Shown here: positions 15,666 through 24,423 of the stretch, piece after piece
Layout: the number at the start of each line of letters is the position of its first letter
Numbering within the stretch: position 1 is the first letter of the stretch
DNA from: DASZOC01 sp035550975
GTDB taxonomy: Bacteria; Actinomycetota; CADDZG01; WHSQ01
Assembly: GCA_035550975.1 (NCBI GenBank)
Contig: DASZOC010000032.1
Coordinates: forward strand, 1-64,000
Reading direction: 5' to 3'
Length of the DNA: 64,000 nt
The notes under the pieces: generated by a model
The model's input: the letters and a program-made list of their open reading frames with translations, nothing else
The model's database searches: none
Told to the model about the DNA's origin: nothing
Translations under genes and position numbers: made by a program

Positions 15666-16670
15666 TTACTCCTCGGGTTCGACCTCCGCGCGTACACGCG
15701 CCTCGACGATGTAGGCCTCGTCGCGGCTGTGGATGGTGCAGGTTGCGTACACCTCGTCTTCGCGCGGCTCGACCGAGCATTCGGGTTCGAACAGGCCGCG
15801 CGATTTCCTCTTCCGACGGACCTCCACGCCCGCCGTGCCTCCGACACCGTTGCCGACGGTGACCTCGTGACGAGTGGTGTCGGTGCTCGGTTGTCGATCG
15901 GTTCGGCGCGGTGATCGTGCGTCCGTTCGATCGTCGTTCGGGGTGGTCGTAGCGGCGCGCTCGTAGAACGGCGCGCGGAGGAGGTTTTCGTCGCTGCCGG
16001 CCGCGTCGCTGGTCGCCGAGCGATCCTCGCGTGGAGATGGCGTCGCGGTCGCGGGAACCATCACGACGACCGCGCCCACGAGAGCAGCAACGGTGACGGA
16101 CGCCGATCCCTCGAACAGGGGCATAGAGCGGCGCACCAAGTGCTGGACGTCGATCGCCCACCGACGCATCGCGCCCGTCGTGGCAAGACAGGAAGCCGAC
16201 GCGCCCTCGAGGAGCGCGTTCAGTCTCTTGCGCGCCCTCATCCGCGTCATCTTCGTCGCGGCGGCGGTCGGTCCGCTTGCTTCTGCTCCACCGACTTCCG
16301 CGAGAAGCACCGAGCGATGACGCGGAGTCATCCTGCCCATCGCCCTCGCAACGCGCCACAGCTCGAGACGCGCGATGCCGGCATCCTCGACGTCGTGGGA
16401 GCCAGGTCGTTCAGGAACGTCGACCAACAGCTCGCGCGCCGCTTGGCGATGTGTCGCATCCCACAGGAGATTCTTGGCGATCGTCAGGGCGAGCCCCCAA
16501 GGCGAGAGCTTCGGGTCCACTGTGTCCCATCGCTTGAACAGACGAAGGCCGGTCTCTTGGACGATGTCATCGACCAGCCACGGCGAGATGTGGCGCGACC
16601 TCAAGACCCTTTCGAGCCGATGCGCCAGGTCAGGCCACGCCTGTTCGAACGACTGTTTGCCCGCTTCCAT
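15666..16670 (-). CDS. ECF-like RNA polymerase sigma factor with membrane-anchored C-terminal extension
   Basis: Residues about 5-80 match sigma region 2 (DDIVQETGLRLFKRWDTV, then LALTIAKNLLWDATHRQ). Residues about 105-155 look like region 4 (MGRMTPRHRSVLLAEVGG, RMRARKRLNALLEG), though the recognition helix is not well conserved. A hydrophobic segment (SVTVAALVGAVVVMVPATA) near residues 190-210 is followed by about 120 charged residues with two Cys (ECSV, ATCTI) that would lie outside the cell. A sigma factor carrying its own membrane tail suggests a built-in signal input. It is divergent from the HTH–RTX pair, with an inverted repeat between. Start taken at ATG 16670. Confidence 0.7.
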   Translation of the reverse strand: MEAGKQSFEQAWPDLAHRLERVLRSRHISPWLVDDIVQETGLRLFKRWDTVDPKLSPWGLALTIAKNLLWDATHRQAARELLVDVPERPGSHDVEDAGIARLELWRVARAMGRMTPRHRSVLLAEVGGAEASGPTAAATKMTRMRARKRLNALLEGASASCLATTGAMRRWAIDVQHLVRRSMPLFEGSASVTVAALVGAVVVMVPATATPSPREDRSATSDAAGSDENLLRAPFYERAATTTPNDDRTDARSPRRTDRQPSTDTTRHEVTVGNGVGGTAGVEVRRKRKSRGLFEPECSVEPREDEVYATCTIHSRDEAYIVEARVRAEVEPEE

Positions 16671-16721
16671 GCTCCGTCTTTCGCCCGTCGGCCTACCTCT
16701 TGTACTTCTGTCGCGCCATCC

Positions 16722-16748
16722 GGTAACGCTGCACGTAGAAGCGTTACC
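16722..16748. promoter_or_regulatory. Perfect inverted repeat between divergent regulator genes (putative operator)
   Basis: GGTAACGCT (16722-16730) and AGCGTTACC (16740-16748) are exact reverse complements separated by nine bases. The site is 52 bases upstream of the sigma-like gene and 54 bases upstream of the HTH gene, midway in the divergent intergenic space. This is the usual position of an operator for a dimeric regulator; the small HTH protein encoded alongside is the obvious candidate. Confidence 0.65.
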
Positions 16749-16801
16749 GATCTGCCGCAGCCCGAGTATCCAGACCGTAAGCGAAACGAGGTGACTCGTG
16801 G

Positions 16802-17227
16802 ATGGCAGCAGAAGGACAGGTGAAGACACAAGTGACGAGCTTTCTGTTCCTGGAAGCAGGATCGGTTCCCGAGCGGTGGGCCGATCGTGCGATCACGGGG
16901 ACACTGGTACCGCTGACGCCACAGGAGGCGAACGACGTTCTGGCGGAGGGGCGTGTTGAACCGGACGAGCTCGGCGCCGACGGCGACTTCGTGCGCCTCG
17001 TCGCTCGAGGTCTGTCTGCCGAAGTGATCGCGCGACGACTGGGTCTGGCACCACGCAGCGTCTACCGGCGGCTCGCTCGCCTGCGCGACGCGCTGCAGGT
17101 GCGCTCTACGGCCGAGCTTGCATCCGAGCTCGCGCGCAGGGGATACGGCGTCACCGATCCGCCCGCACGAGTCAGAGGAAACGAGCCACGAGGCGTCGAA
17201 ATCAGCGAGAAGCCCAGGGAGGTCTAG
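16802..17227 (+). CDS. Small LuxR-type helix-turn-helix regulator
   Basis: 141 residues, ATG behind GAGGTGA. The HTH is at about residues 58-110: FVRLVARGLSAEVIARRLGL, then RSVYRRLARLRDALQVRSTAELA, which follows the GerE/LuxR pattern. The N-terminal 55 residues match no receiver or ligand domain that I recognise. The gene ends two bases before the RTX protein and is almost certainly co-transcribed with it. The inverted repeat upstream makes autoregulation and control of the divergent sigma-like gene plausible. Confidence 0.75.
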   Translation: MAAEGQVKTQVTSFLFLEAGSVPERWADRAITGTLVPLTPQEANDVLAEGRVEPDELGADGDFVRLVARGLSAEVIARRLGLAPRSVYRRLARLRDALQVRSTAELASELARRGYGVTDPPARVRGNEPRGVEISEKPREV

Positions 17228-17229
17228 AT

Positions 17230-18498
17230 ATGAGATCCGTCAAGGTCGTCGTTTCGGTCATCACGATTATGTCGTTCCTCGTGGTTATGTCCGTCGCGGC
17301 TGTGGCCGGACCCACGTGCCTCGGTCGCGCGGCGACCATCGTCGGAACCGACGAGGACGATGTGCTGGAAGGAACGCCCGGACCAGACGTGATCGTCGGC
17401 GGGTCAGGCGACGACGACGTCGACGCAAAGGGCGGCAACGACCTGATCTGCGGTGGTGGCGGTGTCGACACTTTGAAGGGCGGCGGCGGCGACGATGTGA
17501 TCTCCGGAGGCGCCGGTCACGACAAACGCAAGTCGGGCATCTATGCGCACGTAGTCGGTTACGAGGTCAGCTTTCCTCCCGGAGCCACCGGGGCCTTGTA
17601 TGGGGGCGCGGGTAACGACACGCTGTTCGGCGACGCGGGCGACGATTCGTTGGACGGAGAAGACGGAAGCGACCGGCTCGTCGGAGGACCGGGGGCCGAC
17701 CGCCTCGACGGAGCCGAGGGAGACGACACGATCGAGGGTGGCTCCGGCAGAGCGACCGTCTACGGTGGACCCGGGAACGACACGATCACAACGTCGGACG
17801 CGGATGACAACATCTACGCCGCCGATGGGAACGACCGTATCGACGCCGGTCGGGGTCAGAACCGCATCGATGGCAGCGCCGGACAGGACGTCATCAGGAG
17901 CGGGCCGGGTGACGACAACATCTATGCAGGAACCGGTGATGACGTCGTGCATGCGGGCGGGGGCAATAACCGCATCGACGCGAACGCCGGCGATGACGTC
18001 GTCTCTTCCGGCGACGGCGACGACAACGTCTACGCGAGCACGGGTAACGACACGATCCGTGTCGGGAGCGGGCAAAACCGCGTCGATGCGAACGCGGGTA
18101 ACGATGTCGTGTCTTCGGGAGACGGTGACGACAACATCTACGCGGGTAGCGGTAACGACCGGATCCATGCGGGTGCAGGTCAGAACCGCATCGACGGAAG
18201 TGCGGGTGACGACGAGATCAGCTCAGGCGATGGTAACGACAACATCTATGCGGGCAGTGGCATAGACAGGATCTCTTCCGGCGGCGGCAAAGATGCCGTT
18301 TATGGCGGGGACGACGCCGACCGGATGGAGCTAGGTGATGGTGACGACCGCGGGTACGGCGAGGGTGGAGACGACCACATCTACGGTGGAGCAGGGGACG
18401 ACAATCTGGACGGAGGCTCTGGGGCAGACGTCCTCGATGGGGGCACCGGCAACGACCGCTGCTACGACACGGCCGAGGATCACACGGACAACTGCTGA
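17230..18498 (+). CDS. Secreted RTX calcium-binding repeat protein
   Basis: A signal peptide (VVVSVITIMSFLVVMSVAAVA) is followed by almost 400 residues of GGxGxD-type nonapeptides such as GGAGNDTLFGDAGDD. These bind Ca and fold into a beta-roll outside the cell. From about residue 210 the nonapeptides are organised in four 36-residue units containing NRID and DDNIYAG. The C-terminus caps with two Cys (NDRCYDTAEDHTDNC). There is no catalytic domain, so a structural or surface-layer role is likely. It lies in an operon with the small HTH regulator. Confidence 0.85.
   Translation: MRSVKVVVSVITIMSFLVVMSVAAVAGPTCLGRAATIVGTDEDDVLEGTPGPDVIVGGSGDDDVDAKGGNDLICGGGGVDTLKGGGGDDVISGGAGHDKRKSGIYAHVVGYEVSFPPGATGALYGGAGNDTLFGDAGDDSLDGEDGSDRLVGGPGADRLDGAEGDDTIEGGSGRATVYGGPGNDTITTSDADDNIYAADGNDRIDAGRGQNRIDGSAGQDVIRSGPGDDNIYAGTGDDVVHAGGGNNRIDANAGDDVVSSGDGDDNVYASTGNDTIRVGSGQNRVDANAGNDVVSSGDGDDNIYAGSGNDRIHAGAGQNRIDGSAGDDEISSGDGNDNIYAGSGIDRISSGGGKDAVYGGDDADRMELGDGDDRGYGEGGDDHIYGGAGDDNLDGGSGADVLDGGTGNDRCYDTAEDHTDNC
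17860..18291 (+). repeat. Four tandem 108-base units inside the RTX gene
   Basis: Units start at 17860, 17968, 18076 and 18184, each at the AAC of the NRID motif, and the spacing is exactly 108 bases. Each encodes 36 residues, that is four RTX nonapeptides. The units differ at many third positions, so the expansion is not very recent, but the regular period shows duplication as a four-nonapeptide block. Confidence 0.85.
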
Positions 18499-18552
18499 GC
18501 AGGACGGGGCGCCGCGCGTGACGCTCGCACATGAGCTTTACGATCGAACGAC

Positions 18553-18636
18553 GCGGGCGTGGCGAAATTGGAAACCGCGCGAGCTTTAGGTGCTCGTGCT
18601 CGAAAGAGCTTGGGGGTTCGAGTCCCTCCGCCCGCA
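18553..18636 (+). tRNA. tRNA-Leu (anticodon UAG)
   Basis: Acceptor GCGGGCG pairs with CGCCCGC and the discriminator is A; CCA is not encoded. The anticodon stem CGAGC/GCTCG holds the loop TTTAGGT, giving anticodon TAG. A long variable arm GCTC-GAAA-GAGC and T-arm with loop TTCGAGT are those of a class II leucine tRNA. Length 84. Confidence 0.95.
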
Positions 18637-18725
18637 CGAACCGATACGACCGATGCGGCAGTCGCATCCGCAAGGGATCCAGATCGGGATGGACCTCGGT
18701 GGAGGTCCCTTGGGTCAGCACGGGG

Positions 18726-19454
18726 CTAGAACTCTTCCGGAGCGAGCCCTTCGGTGACGTCGACGCGACCCTTGCCGCGCTCGACCTTCCAGATGCTGAA
18801 CGCGGCAGTGGATGCGAACAGCCACGCGAGCCCCAGCACGAAACCTCCCGCGACGTCGGTGATGTAGTGCACGCCCAGAGCGAGGCGCGTTCCCCCGATC
18901 GCGAGGACGAGAAGCGCGGCCGCGGCCAGGACCGGCAGCCTCCACCGGCGCGGGATCTCGGGGAGGAAGACGAGTAACAGAGCGCCGTAGGCGACGGCCG
19001 CAGTCATCGAATGGCCGGAAGGGAAGCTCTTTCCGTGGGCGGTCGCTACGGGGTCCACCAGTGAGGGCCGCGGGCGCGCCACTATTTCTTTCACGATGGT
19101 GTCGATGACGCCCCCGAGCAGCGTCGTCACGACCAGGAACAACGCGAGGCGGAGGTGCCCGCGTTTCCACATGTAGTACGAGGCTGCGGGGATCAAGACG
19201 TAGAACCAGACGGGGCTCCCGAGGAAGCTGATCGCCTTTAGAGCGGTGACCAGCCCCGGCGAGTCACGCACCTCTTCATGGAGCTCGTTCGCCGCGATCG
19301 TGTCGATCTCGGTCAAGCGCCCCTCGCTCGTCACCTCTCGCAGCAGCAAACCGAACGGGATTGCTACGAGCAGGATCGCGAGGACGAACAGGGTGAGGCG
19401 CAACCCGTAACGCTGCGCCGGGTCCAGTCGCGCCCGCAGGATCTGTCCCACCAT
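18726..19454 (-). CDS. PAP2-family membrane phosphatase
   Basis: A lipid phosphate phosphatase with about six membrane helices. The three catalytic motifs are present: KEIVARPRP, FPSGHS and TRLALGVHYITD. Substrates in the family include phosphatidic acid, phosphatidylglycerophosphate and undecaprenyl pyrophosphate; the sequence does not decide. ATG 19454 gives a start at MVGQILRARLDPAQ; the longer frame runs into the divergent DedA gene. A second PAP2 domain occurs in the fusion protein at 20125-21591. Confidence 0.88.
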   Translation of the reverse strand: MVGQILRARLDPAQRYGLRLTLFVLAILLVAIPFGLLLREVTSEGRLTEIDTIAANELHEEVRDSPGLVTALKAISFLGSPVWFYVLIPAASYYMWKRGHLRLALFLVVTTLLGGVIDTIVKEIVARPRPSLVDPVATAHGKSFPSGHSMTAAVAYGALLLVFLPEIPRRWRLPVLAAAALLVLAIGGTRLALGVHYITDVAGGFVLGLAWLFASTAAFSIWKVERGKGRVDVTEGLAPEEF

Positions 19455-19497
19455 CGGCCTAGGTTTGCCCCCTGCGCGTGCGGAGCAAAACTGCCGG

Positions 19498-20124
19498 ATG
19501 AAGCTGGACCGGGTCCCGAAGGCCGTGTTCCTGTGGCTGGCCGTCGTGCGGGTCATGATCGGCCTCGCGGCGATCCCCCTGGCTCCGTTCCTCTATCGCG
19601 AGCACTTCGTCGTCCTGGTCCTGATGCGACCGACGAAGGAGGTCCTCCTGGCGGCGGGCTTTCTGATCCGCGGGGGTGATGTCGGTCTTGTCGAGGTCGT
19701 GGTCGCAGCGATCCCCCTGATGATCCTCGGCGTGTGGCAGTTCTTCTACCTGGGCAGACGTTACTGCGACGAGATCGACAAGGGCGAGGTCCCGGGGCTC
19801 GGCCGGAGGGTCCTCGATCCGGGCAAGATCACGAAGCTCCAGAAGGTCCTGGACGCGAAGGGCAGCCGTTTGGTCTTTCTCGGGCGGCTGGCAGCATTCT
19901 CGTCTGCGACCGTTGCCGCGGCTGCGGGTGCCTGCAACATGCGGTCGCGCGACTTCCTGCCGTACGACGTCGCCGGCGCGATCGCTTCCGCGGGTCTGTC
20001 ACTCGGCGCGGGTTTTCTGGCGGGGGAGGCTTACGAGTCCGCGGGTCCGTGGCTGACGGCGGTGGGACTTGCGGCTCTGATGGGGGCCGCCGTGTTGCTC
20101 GGCCGCTATATCGGCCGCGCCTGA
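19498..20124 (+). CDS. DedA/VTT-family membrane protein
   Basis: 208 residues with about four membrane segments. The central motif GRLAAFSSATVAAAAGACNM, followed by FLPYDVAGA, is the 'G-R-hydrophobic-P' helix-turn of DedA/VTT proteins, which act in lipid or undecaprenyl phosphate flipping. The N-terminus (AVFLWLAVVRVMIGLAAIP) is a first helix. It is divergent from a PAP2 phosphatase and directly convergent with the PAP2–lipid kinase gene; its stop abuts that gene's stop. A shared role in lipid carrier recycling is reasonable but inferred. Confidence 0.75.
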   Translation: MKLDRVPKAVFLWLAVVRVMIGLAAIPLAPFLYREHFVVLVLMRPTKEVLLAAGFLIRGGDVGLVEVVVAAIPLMILGVWQFFYLGRRYCDEIDKGEVPGLGRRVLDPGKITKLQKVLDAKGSRLVFLGRLAAFSSATVAAAAGACNMRSRDFLPYDVAGAIASAGLSLGAGFLAGEAYESAGPWLTAVGLAALMGAAVLLGRYIGRA

Positions 20125-21591
20125 TCACTCGACCGGCGAGTAAACCGTCAGCCGGTCGCCCATCTTGTCGACGACGAAGCTCTCGGGGCCCTCGAACACC
20201 TCGCCGTCACGCGCGAGCCGCAGCGGACCCTCGAGCGAACGCACCTCGACCCGCTCGGCGAGGCGCTGTTCGTATATGCGGCACCGGCCGAGTCGCCCCG
20301 TCAGCACGGAAGCGATCAATCGCATTCGCGCCAGCGGGGCGGAGGCGTCGACTATTCGGATGTCGAGCTTGCCGTCGTCGAGTCGTTCGCGCCACGAGGG
20401 GGCGAAGCCGCTGGGGTGATAGCGACAGTTGCCGATGAAGATCATCCAGATGCGCCGGCGAACGCCGTCGATCTCGACGTCGGTGACCGCCCCCCGCCGG
20501 AGGACCCGGATGAGAGCGACGACCATGGCGGGCCATTTCCCTATCTTCTCTTCGAGCTTCTCGCGCGCGTGGACCAGATCCGGGTACGCGCCGAAGCTCG
20601 CCGTGTTCAGGAACACGTGTCCGTCGATGCGTCCGACGTCCAGCGCGATCGCGTGCCCGTCACGCACGGCGTCGATCGCCTGCTCGGCATCGTCGAGCCC
20701 GAGATCGCGCGCTAGATGGTTGAGCGTTCCGCCGGGGACCACCATCAGCGGCTTCTTGTGATCGAGCGCTATCTGTGCGGCCGCGTTTACGGAGCCGTCT
20801 CCGCCTGCGATTCCCAGGACGTCGACGGTGTCGACGATCGACTCCAATGCCTCCACCAGCTCATTCCCGCTGTCGATCTCGATCTCCTTGATGTCGGCCT
20901 GCGGCAACCTCTCTCGCAGGATCTGCGCCGTGTTCGTTCCGAGCCCGGAACCGGCATCGGTGTTGACCGCGAGCACGAGGCCCTCGCCCTCAGGCCGCGG
21001 CTCGATGTCGACTGCGGAACGCTGGCGGTGCTCGATCGTGTCGCGGGGCGTCAACGGCCAGAAGCTGCGGGACGCAACCGCGACCGAGGCACCGAGCAGA
21101 GAGCCGGCGATCACGTCGCCGGGATAGTGAACACCCGTATAGATCCGCGAGTACGCGACGCCCGCGGCGAGCGGAGCGAGCGGAACCGTCAGGAAGGGGG
21201 CTTCGAGCGCGGCTCCCGTGGCGAACGCGAACGCGGAGGCCGAGTGGCCCGACGGGAACGACGACGACCTCGGGATCCGGGCGAGCCGCCGCCCCATCGG
21301 CACCTCGTCGATGAGAGGCCGCGGGCGTCTCGTCAGGAGCTTGCCGAAGAGATTCGCGATAGGCGAGGTCATGCCGACGGCTATCAAGCCGCGCGCGGCA
21401 GCGCGCCGCCCCCGGCGGCCGCCGACGAGCCACAGCAGGGTCGCGATGCCCATCCAGAGGACCGACTTGTTGGCCGCTCTGCTCAGCTTCGGGAGGGTCT
21501 TCTCGAACTCGGGCACCTCCCAGCGCGTCGCCCGCCGGAACAGCTCGAGGTCCTTCGCGTCGAGGTAACGGATCCATCGGGGGAGAGCCAT
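20125..21591 (-). CDS. PAP2 phosphatase fused to diacylglycerol kinase-like domain
   Basis: 488 residues, two enzymes in one chain. Residues about 1-190 are a membrane PAP2 domain with KLLTRRPRP, FPSGHSASAF and SRIYTGVHYPGD. Residues about 205-485 are a DAGK/YegS-type lipid kinase with GSGLGTNTAQ, AGGDGSVNAAAQ (nucleotide loop), and PGGTLNHLARDLG. The combination could dephosphorylate and rephosphorylate a lipid, or act on different substrates. Such fusions are known in Actinobacteria. GTG/ATG choice is not in doubt (ATG 21591). Confidence 0.9.
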   Translation of the reverse strand: MALPRWIRYLDAKDLELFRRATRWEVPEFEKTLPKLSRAANKSVLWMGIATLLWLVGGRRGRRAAARGLIAVGMTSPIANLFGKLLTRRPRPLIDEVPMGRRLARIPRSSSFPSGHSASAFAFATGAALEAPFLTVPLAPLAAGVAYSRIYTGVHYPGDVIAGSLLGASVAVASRSFWPLTPRDTIEHRQRSAVDIEPRPEGEGLVLAVNTDAGSGLGTNTAQILRERLPQADIKEIEIDSGNELVEALESIVDTVDVLGIAGGDGSVNAAAQIALDHKKPLMVVPGGTLNHLARDLGLDDAEQAIDAVRDGHAIALDVGRIDGHVFLNTASFGAYPDLVHAREKLEEKIGKWPAMVVALIRVLRRGAVTDVEIDGVRRRIWMIFIGNCRYHPSGFAPSWRERLDDGKLDIRIVDASAPLARMRLIASVLTGRLGRCRIYEQRLAERVEVRSLEGPLRLARDGEVFEGPESFVVDKMGDRLTVYSPVE

Positions 21592-21643
21592 AGCTGGCTA
21601 TCTTCCCCAGAAACGCGTTCCGGACACGCCCGACTGCGGCGCG

Positions 21644-21967
21644 CTACCCGGGCTGGTCGGGCGTGACGGCTGCTACCGCAGCTGCCGCGATCATCATGGG
21701 GATATCTCCGATCAGGATGAACAGGAATAGGCCGATGCCACTCAATGCTCCGACGAGCGGCAGGTCGAAGGCGCTGAATACCGCGAACAGACCGGCGCCC
21801 AGCACGATCGACGGGATGATCGACGCGACGATCGCTTTGCCGACGGTCCTGGCGACCTTGCCGCCTACGATCCCTGCGATCAAGGGGCCGATGAACGGCA
21901 GCCAGATCAGCACCAGCGAGATGAGGCCCATGTAGAGGGCCGCTTTCATGACCGATCCCCGTTCCAT
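21644..21967 (-). CDS. Small integral membrane protein, function unknown
   Basis: 107 residues. The ATG at 21967 is favoured because AAAGGAG lies seven bases upstream; an internal ATG at 21949 is also possible. Three hydrophobic segments: LYMGLISLVLIWLPFIGPLI, IVASIIPSIVLGAGLFAVF and ALSGIGLFLFILIGDIPMMI. A GIVGGKVARTVGKA stretch after the first helix suggests a short cytoplasmic Gly/Lys loop. No family is recognised. It stands alone, convergent to nothing and 149 bases from pyruvate kinase in the other direction. Confidence 0.65.
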   Translation of the reverse strand: MERGSVMKAALYMGLISLVLIWLPFIGPLIAGIVGGKVARTVGKAIVASIIPSIVLGAGLFAVFSAFDLPLVGALSGIGLFLFILIGDIPMMIAAAAVAAVTPDQPG

Positions 21968-22116
21968 CCACATGCTCCTTTGTCGGACCGCGTTCCGCCG
22001 CGAGGCTTTTTTACTCCACGGTGCGTCATCCCGCCGACCGACGTTGCAAGAGGGGTCCATCACGTGCGAGATCGCGCGAAGGGGTTCACCGCCGCACCTG
22101 GTGGTAGATACGGCGT

Positions 22117-23520
22117 ATGCGTCGAACGAAGATCGTTGCCACGCTCGGCCCCGCCTCGATCGACCGGACCACGATCGTTGCGCTAATCGACGCGGGTGCC
22201 GACGTATTCCGGCTCAACTTCGCGCACGCCGATCCCGAGACGCACCGTGCCACCGCCGAAAGGGTCAGGGAGGCAGAACGAGAGTCCGGACGCGTCGTCG
22301 CCCTGCTTGCGGACCTTCCGGGGCCGAAGATGCGGACCGGGCCGGTCCCCGGCGGTGAGATCCTGCTCCACCCGGGGCAGGTCTTCCGCCTCGTTCCCAC
22401 AGCGGGTGCCGACGATCCAGGGTGCGTGTCGACGACGGTGCCGGTGTCGCAGCTCGTGTCGGTGGGGGACGAGATCTTCCTGGCGGACGGTCAGATCATC
22501 CTTCGAGTCGTTCGTGTCGACGACGGCGTGACGGGTGAGGTGCTGCGCGGGGGACTGCTGCGGTCGGGCAAGGGGATGCACATCCCGGGGGCCGAGCGGA
22601 AGGTCGAGTCCTTCACGCCGACGGACAAAGCTGCACTCGACCTCGCGTGCGAGATCGGCGTCGACATCGTAGGGCTGTCGTTCGTTCGTTCGGCCCACGA
22701 CGTTGCTGCCGTCAAACAACGAGGCGCGGACGGCGCCAGGACGCCTGCCGTCGTCGCGAAGATCGAGACGCGCGCTGCGGTCGAAGACCTCGACGAGATA
22801 GTCCACGTCGCGGATGCCGTCATGGTGGCACGCGGTGACCTCGGCATCCAGCTGCCGTACCGCGAGGTGCCGCTGCTGCAGAAGACGATCATCCGCACGT
22901 GCAACGCCAGCGGTATCCCGGTCATCACGGCAACCCAGATGCTGGAGTCGATGACACATTCACCGCTGCCCACCAGAGCGGAAGTCAACGATGTTGCGAA
23001 CGCCGTCATAGACGGGACCGACGCGTTGATGTTGTCAGAAGAGACGGCGGTCGGAGACGCTCCGGCCAACGCGGTGAGGGTGATGGGCGAGATCGCGCTC
23101 GAAGCCGAGCAGTGCGAGGAAGGCAACGCGGCGCGGACGACGGCGCGGGACGACCCGATCTCGTGGGCTATCGCACGGGCCGCGGTTCAGGCGTCGGAGG
23201 AGCTGAATGTCGCGGCCATACTTTGCCCTACCCGCAGTGGAGCCACGGCTAGACGCGTAGCGTCGTTCCGGCCGAGCATGCCGATACTGGCCCTGGACCA
23301 CAGCGTCGAGGTCCTGCGACCACTGACCCTGGTGTGGGGCGTCGTCCCGTTCGAGGTGCCGTTCCTAGCCGAGGAAGACGTCGCCGCGCGAGGCATCGAA
23401 CGGGCGCTCGACGCCGCACGTCGAGCGGGGCTGGCCGAGCCGGGAGACCGGTTGACGCTGGTTGCCGGTGCTACGCCACCGGCCGGGAGCACCGATGTCG
23501 TGAGGATCGTCACCGTCTAG
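22117..23520 (+). CDS. pyk: Pyruvate kinase
   Basis: Last step of glycolysis, phosphoenolpyruvate to pyruvate with ATP formation. N-terminal RRTKIVATLGPAS and RLNFAHADPE (the common Ser of RxNxSH is Ala here), DLPGPKMRTG, the catalytic Lys in VVAKIETRAAVEDLDEI, metal ligands in MVARGDLGIQ, and the K-site TQMLESMTHSPLPTRAEVNDVANAVIDG. 467 residues, usual length, with the C-terminal regulatory domain present. Monocistronic by context. Confidence 0.95.
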   Translation: MRRTKIVATLGPASIDRTTIVALIDAGADVFRLNFAHADPETHRATAERVREAERESGRVVALLADLPGPKMRTGPVPGGEILLHPGQVFRLVPTAGADDPGCVSTTVPVSQLVSVGDEIFLADGQIILRVVRVDDGVTGEVLRGGLLRSGKGMHIPGAERKVESFTPTDKAALDLACEIGVDIVGLSFVRSAHDVAAVKQRGADGARTPAVVAKIETRAAVEDLDEIVHVADAVMVARGDLGIQLPYREVPLLQKTIIRTCNASGIPVITATQMLESMTHSPLPTRAEVNDVANAVIDGTDALMLSEETAVGDAPANAVRVMGEIALEAEQCEEGNAARTTARDDPISWAIARAAVQASEELNVAAILCPTRSGATARRVASFRPSMPILALDHSVEVLRPLTLVWGVVPFEVPFLAEEDVAARGIERALDAARRAGLAEPGDRLTLVAGATPPAGSTDVVRIVTV

Positions 23521-23540
23521 GAGCGGCCGCCTCGCAGCCC

Positions 23541-24413
23541 TCAGGCGCCCGCATCCAGTGCGGCCGGCAGAGGCGGCTTCGTCTCGCGCGGGATCAGCAG
23601 GACGTTCCCGTACGGGTAGCCCTCGCGCAATGTGTGCGGCGTCGGGCCGCGGTCGGTCAGGTCGTAGGCCGCGTAGTCCATTTTGAGCGCGAACTCGAGC
23701 GCAGGCCGGCTGGTTCGTTGCTCCCGCGTGTCGCCGACTTCAACGCTGACGTACGGACGGGCGGTAACCAGCGTAGTTTCGGCGCCCCGCAGCACCTGGA
23801 GCTCTGCGCCTTCGGCGTCGATCTTTATGAACGTGGGTACGTCCCGCGTCCGTTCGACGTAGCTATCCACGGTCGTCGCATCGACGGCATAGGCGTCCAC
23901 GGGGTCGCTCAAGTCCTCGTCTTTCGGGGACAGGAGCGTGTTGACGGCCGAGTGCGCGGCCCCGAAATCTTTCAGCTCGAACGTCGTCTCGTGATCCCAC
24001 AACGCGGCGGGAACGATCGTCACTCGGCCCGGCACGTTCGCTCGGAGGTCCGGCAGCGTGCCGCTGGAGGGCTCGAAGGCATGCACGGTGCCGCCGAGAG
24101 CAGCGGCGAGGGCGGAGTAGTAACCGAGATGCGCACCGACGTCGTAAACGACCGCTCCGGGTCCTACGAGCTCTATGAACTGCGCGGTCAAGGGCGCTTC
24201 GATCACGCCGTGCTCGTGTATCTCGCACGAGACCAGCTCGGGGAGCACGACCCGCATGCGCGCACCCCAGAACGTCGTCGCGACCACTGCGGTTGGCTCG
24301 TCGTATCGCGCTGCGCATATCTCCTGCAGCGGGCTGCCGAGGGGCGCTCCGCCGCGACGCGAGATCGCCTGTCGTAGCGCCTCCCGCGCCTCGTCGCGGC
24401 GCAGTCGCCGCAC
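23541..24413 (-). CDS. FkbM-family methyltransferase
   Basis: A SAM-dependent methyltransferase of 290 residues. The SAM site is VVYDVGAHLGYYSALAA, with acidic EPSSGTLPDLRANV, and the FkbM signature is PTFIKIDAEGAELQVLRGAE. FkbM enzymes methylate sugar or polyketide hydroxyls and occur in glycan clusters. The start is GTG 24413, eleven bases after the end of the GTP cyclohydrolase II fusion, so the two are in one operon. With two glycosyltransferases close by, a methylated sugar in the product is a fair guess. Confidence 0.82.
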   Translation of the reverse strand: MRRLRRDEAREALRQAISRRGGAPLGSPLQEICAARYDEPTAVVATTFWGARMRVVLPELVSCEIHEHGVIEAPLTAQFIELVGPGAVVYDVGAHLGYYSALAAALGGTVHAFEPSSGTLPDLRANVPGRVTIVPAALWDHETTFELKDFGAAHSAVNTLLSPKDEDLSDPVDAYAVDATTVDSYVERTRDVPTFIKIDAEGAELQVLRGAETTLVTARPYVSVEVGDTREQRTSRPALEFALKMDYAAYDLTDRGPTPHTLREGYPYGNVLLIPRETKPPLPAALDAGA

Positions 24414-24423
24414 ACGCCGTTCG

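Noticed and set aside
17404..18168. 254-residue repetitive minus-strand ORF
   Set aside because: It is the antisense shadow of the RTX repeats; its regularity comes from the 108-base units.
20716..21666. 316-residue plus-strand ORF opposite the PAP2–kinase gene
   Set aside because: Arg-rich shadow without domain motifs, inside a gene with clear catalytic motifs on the other strand.
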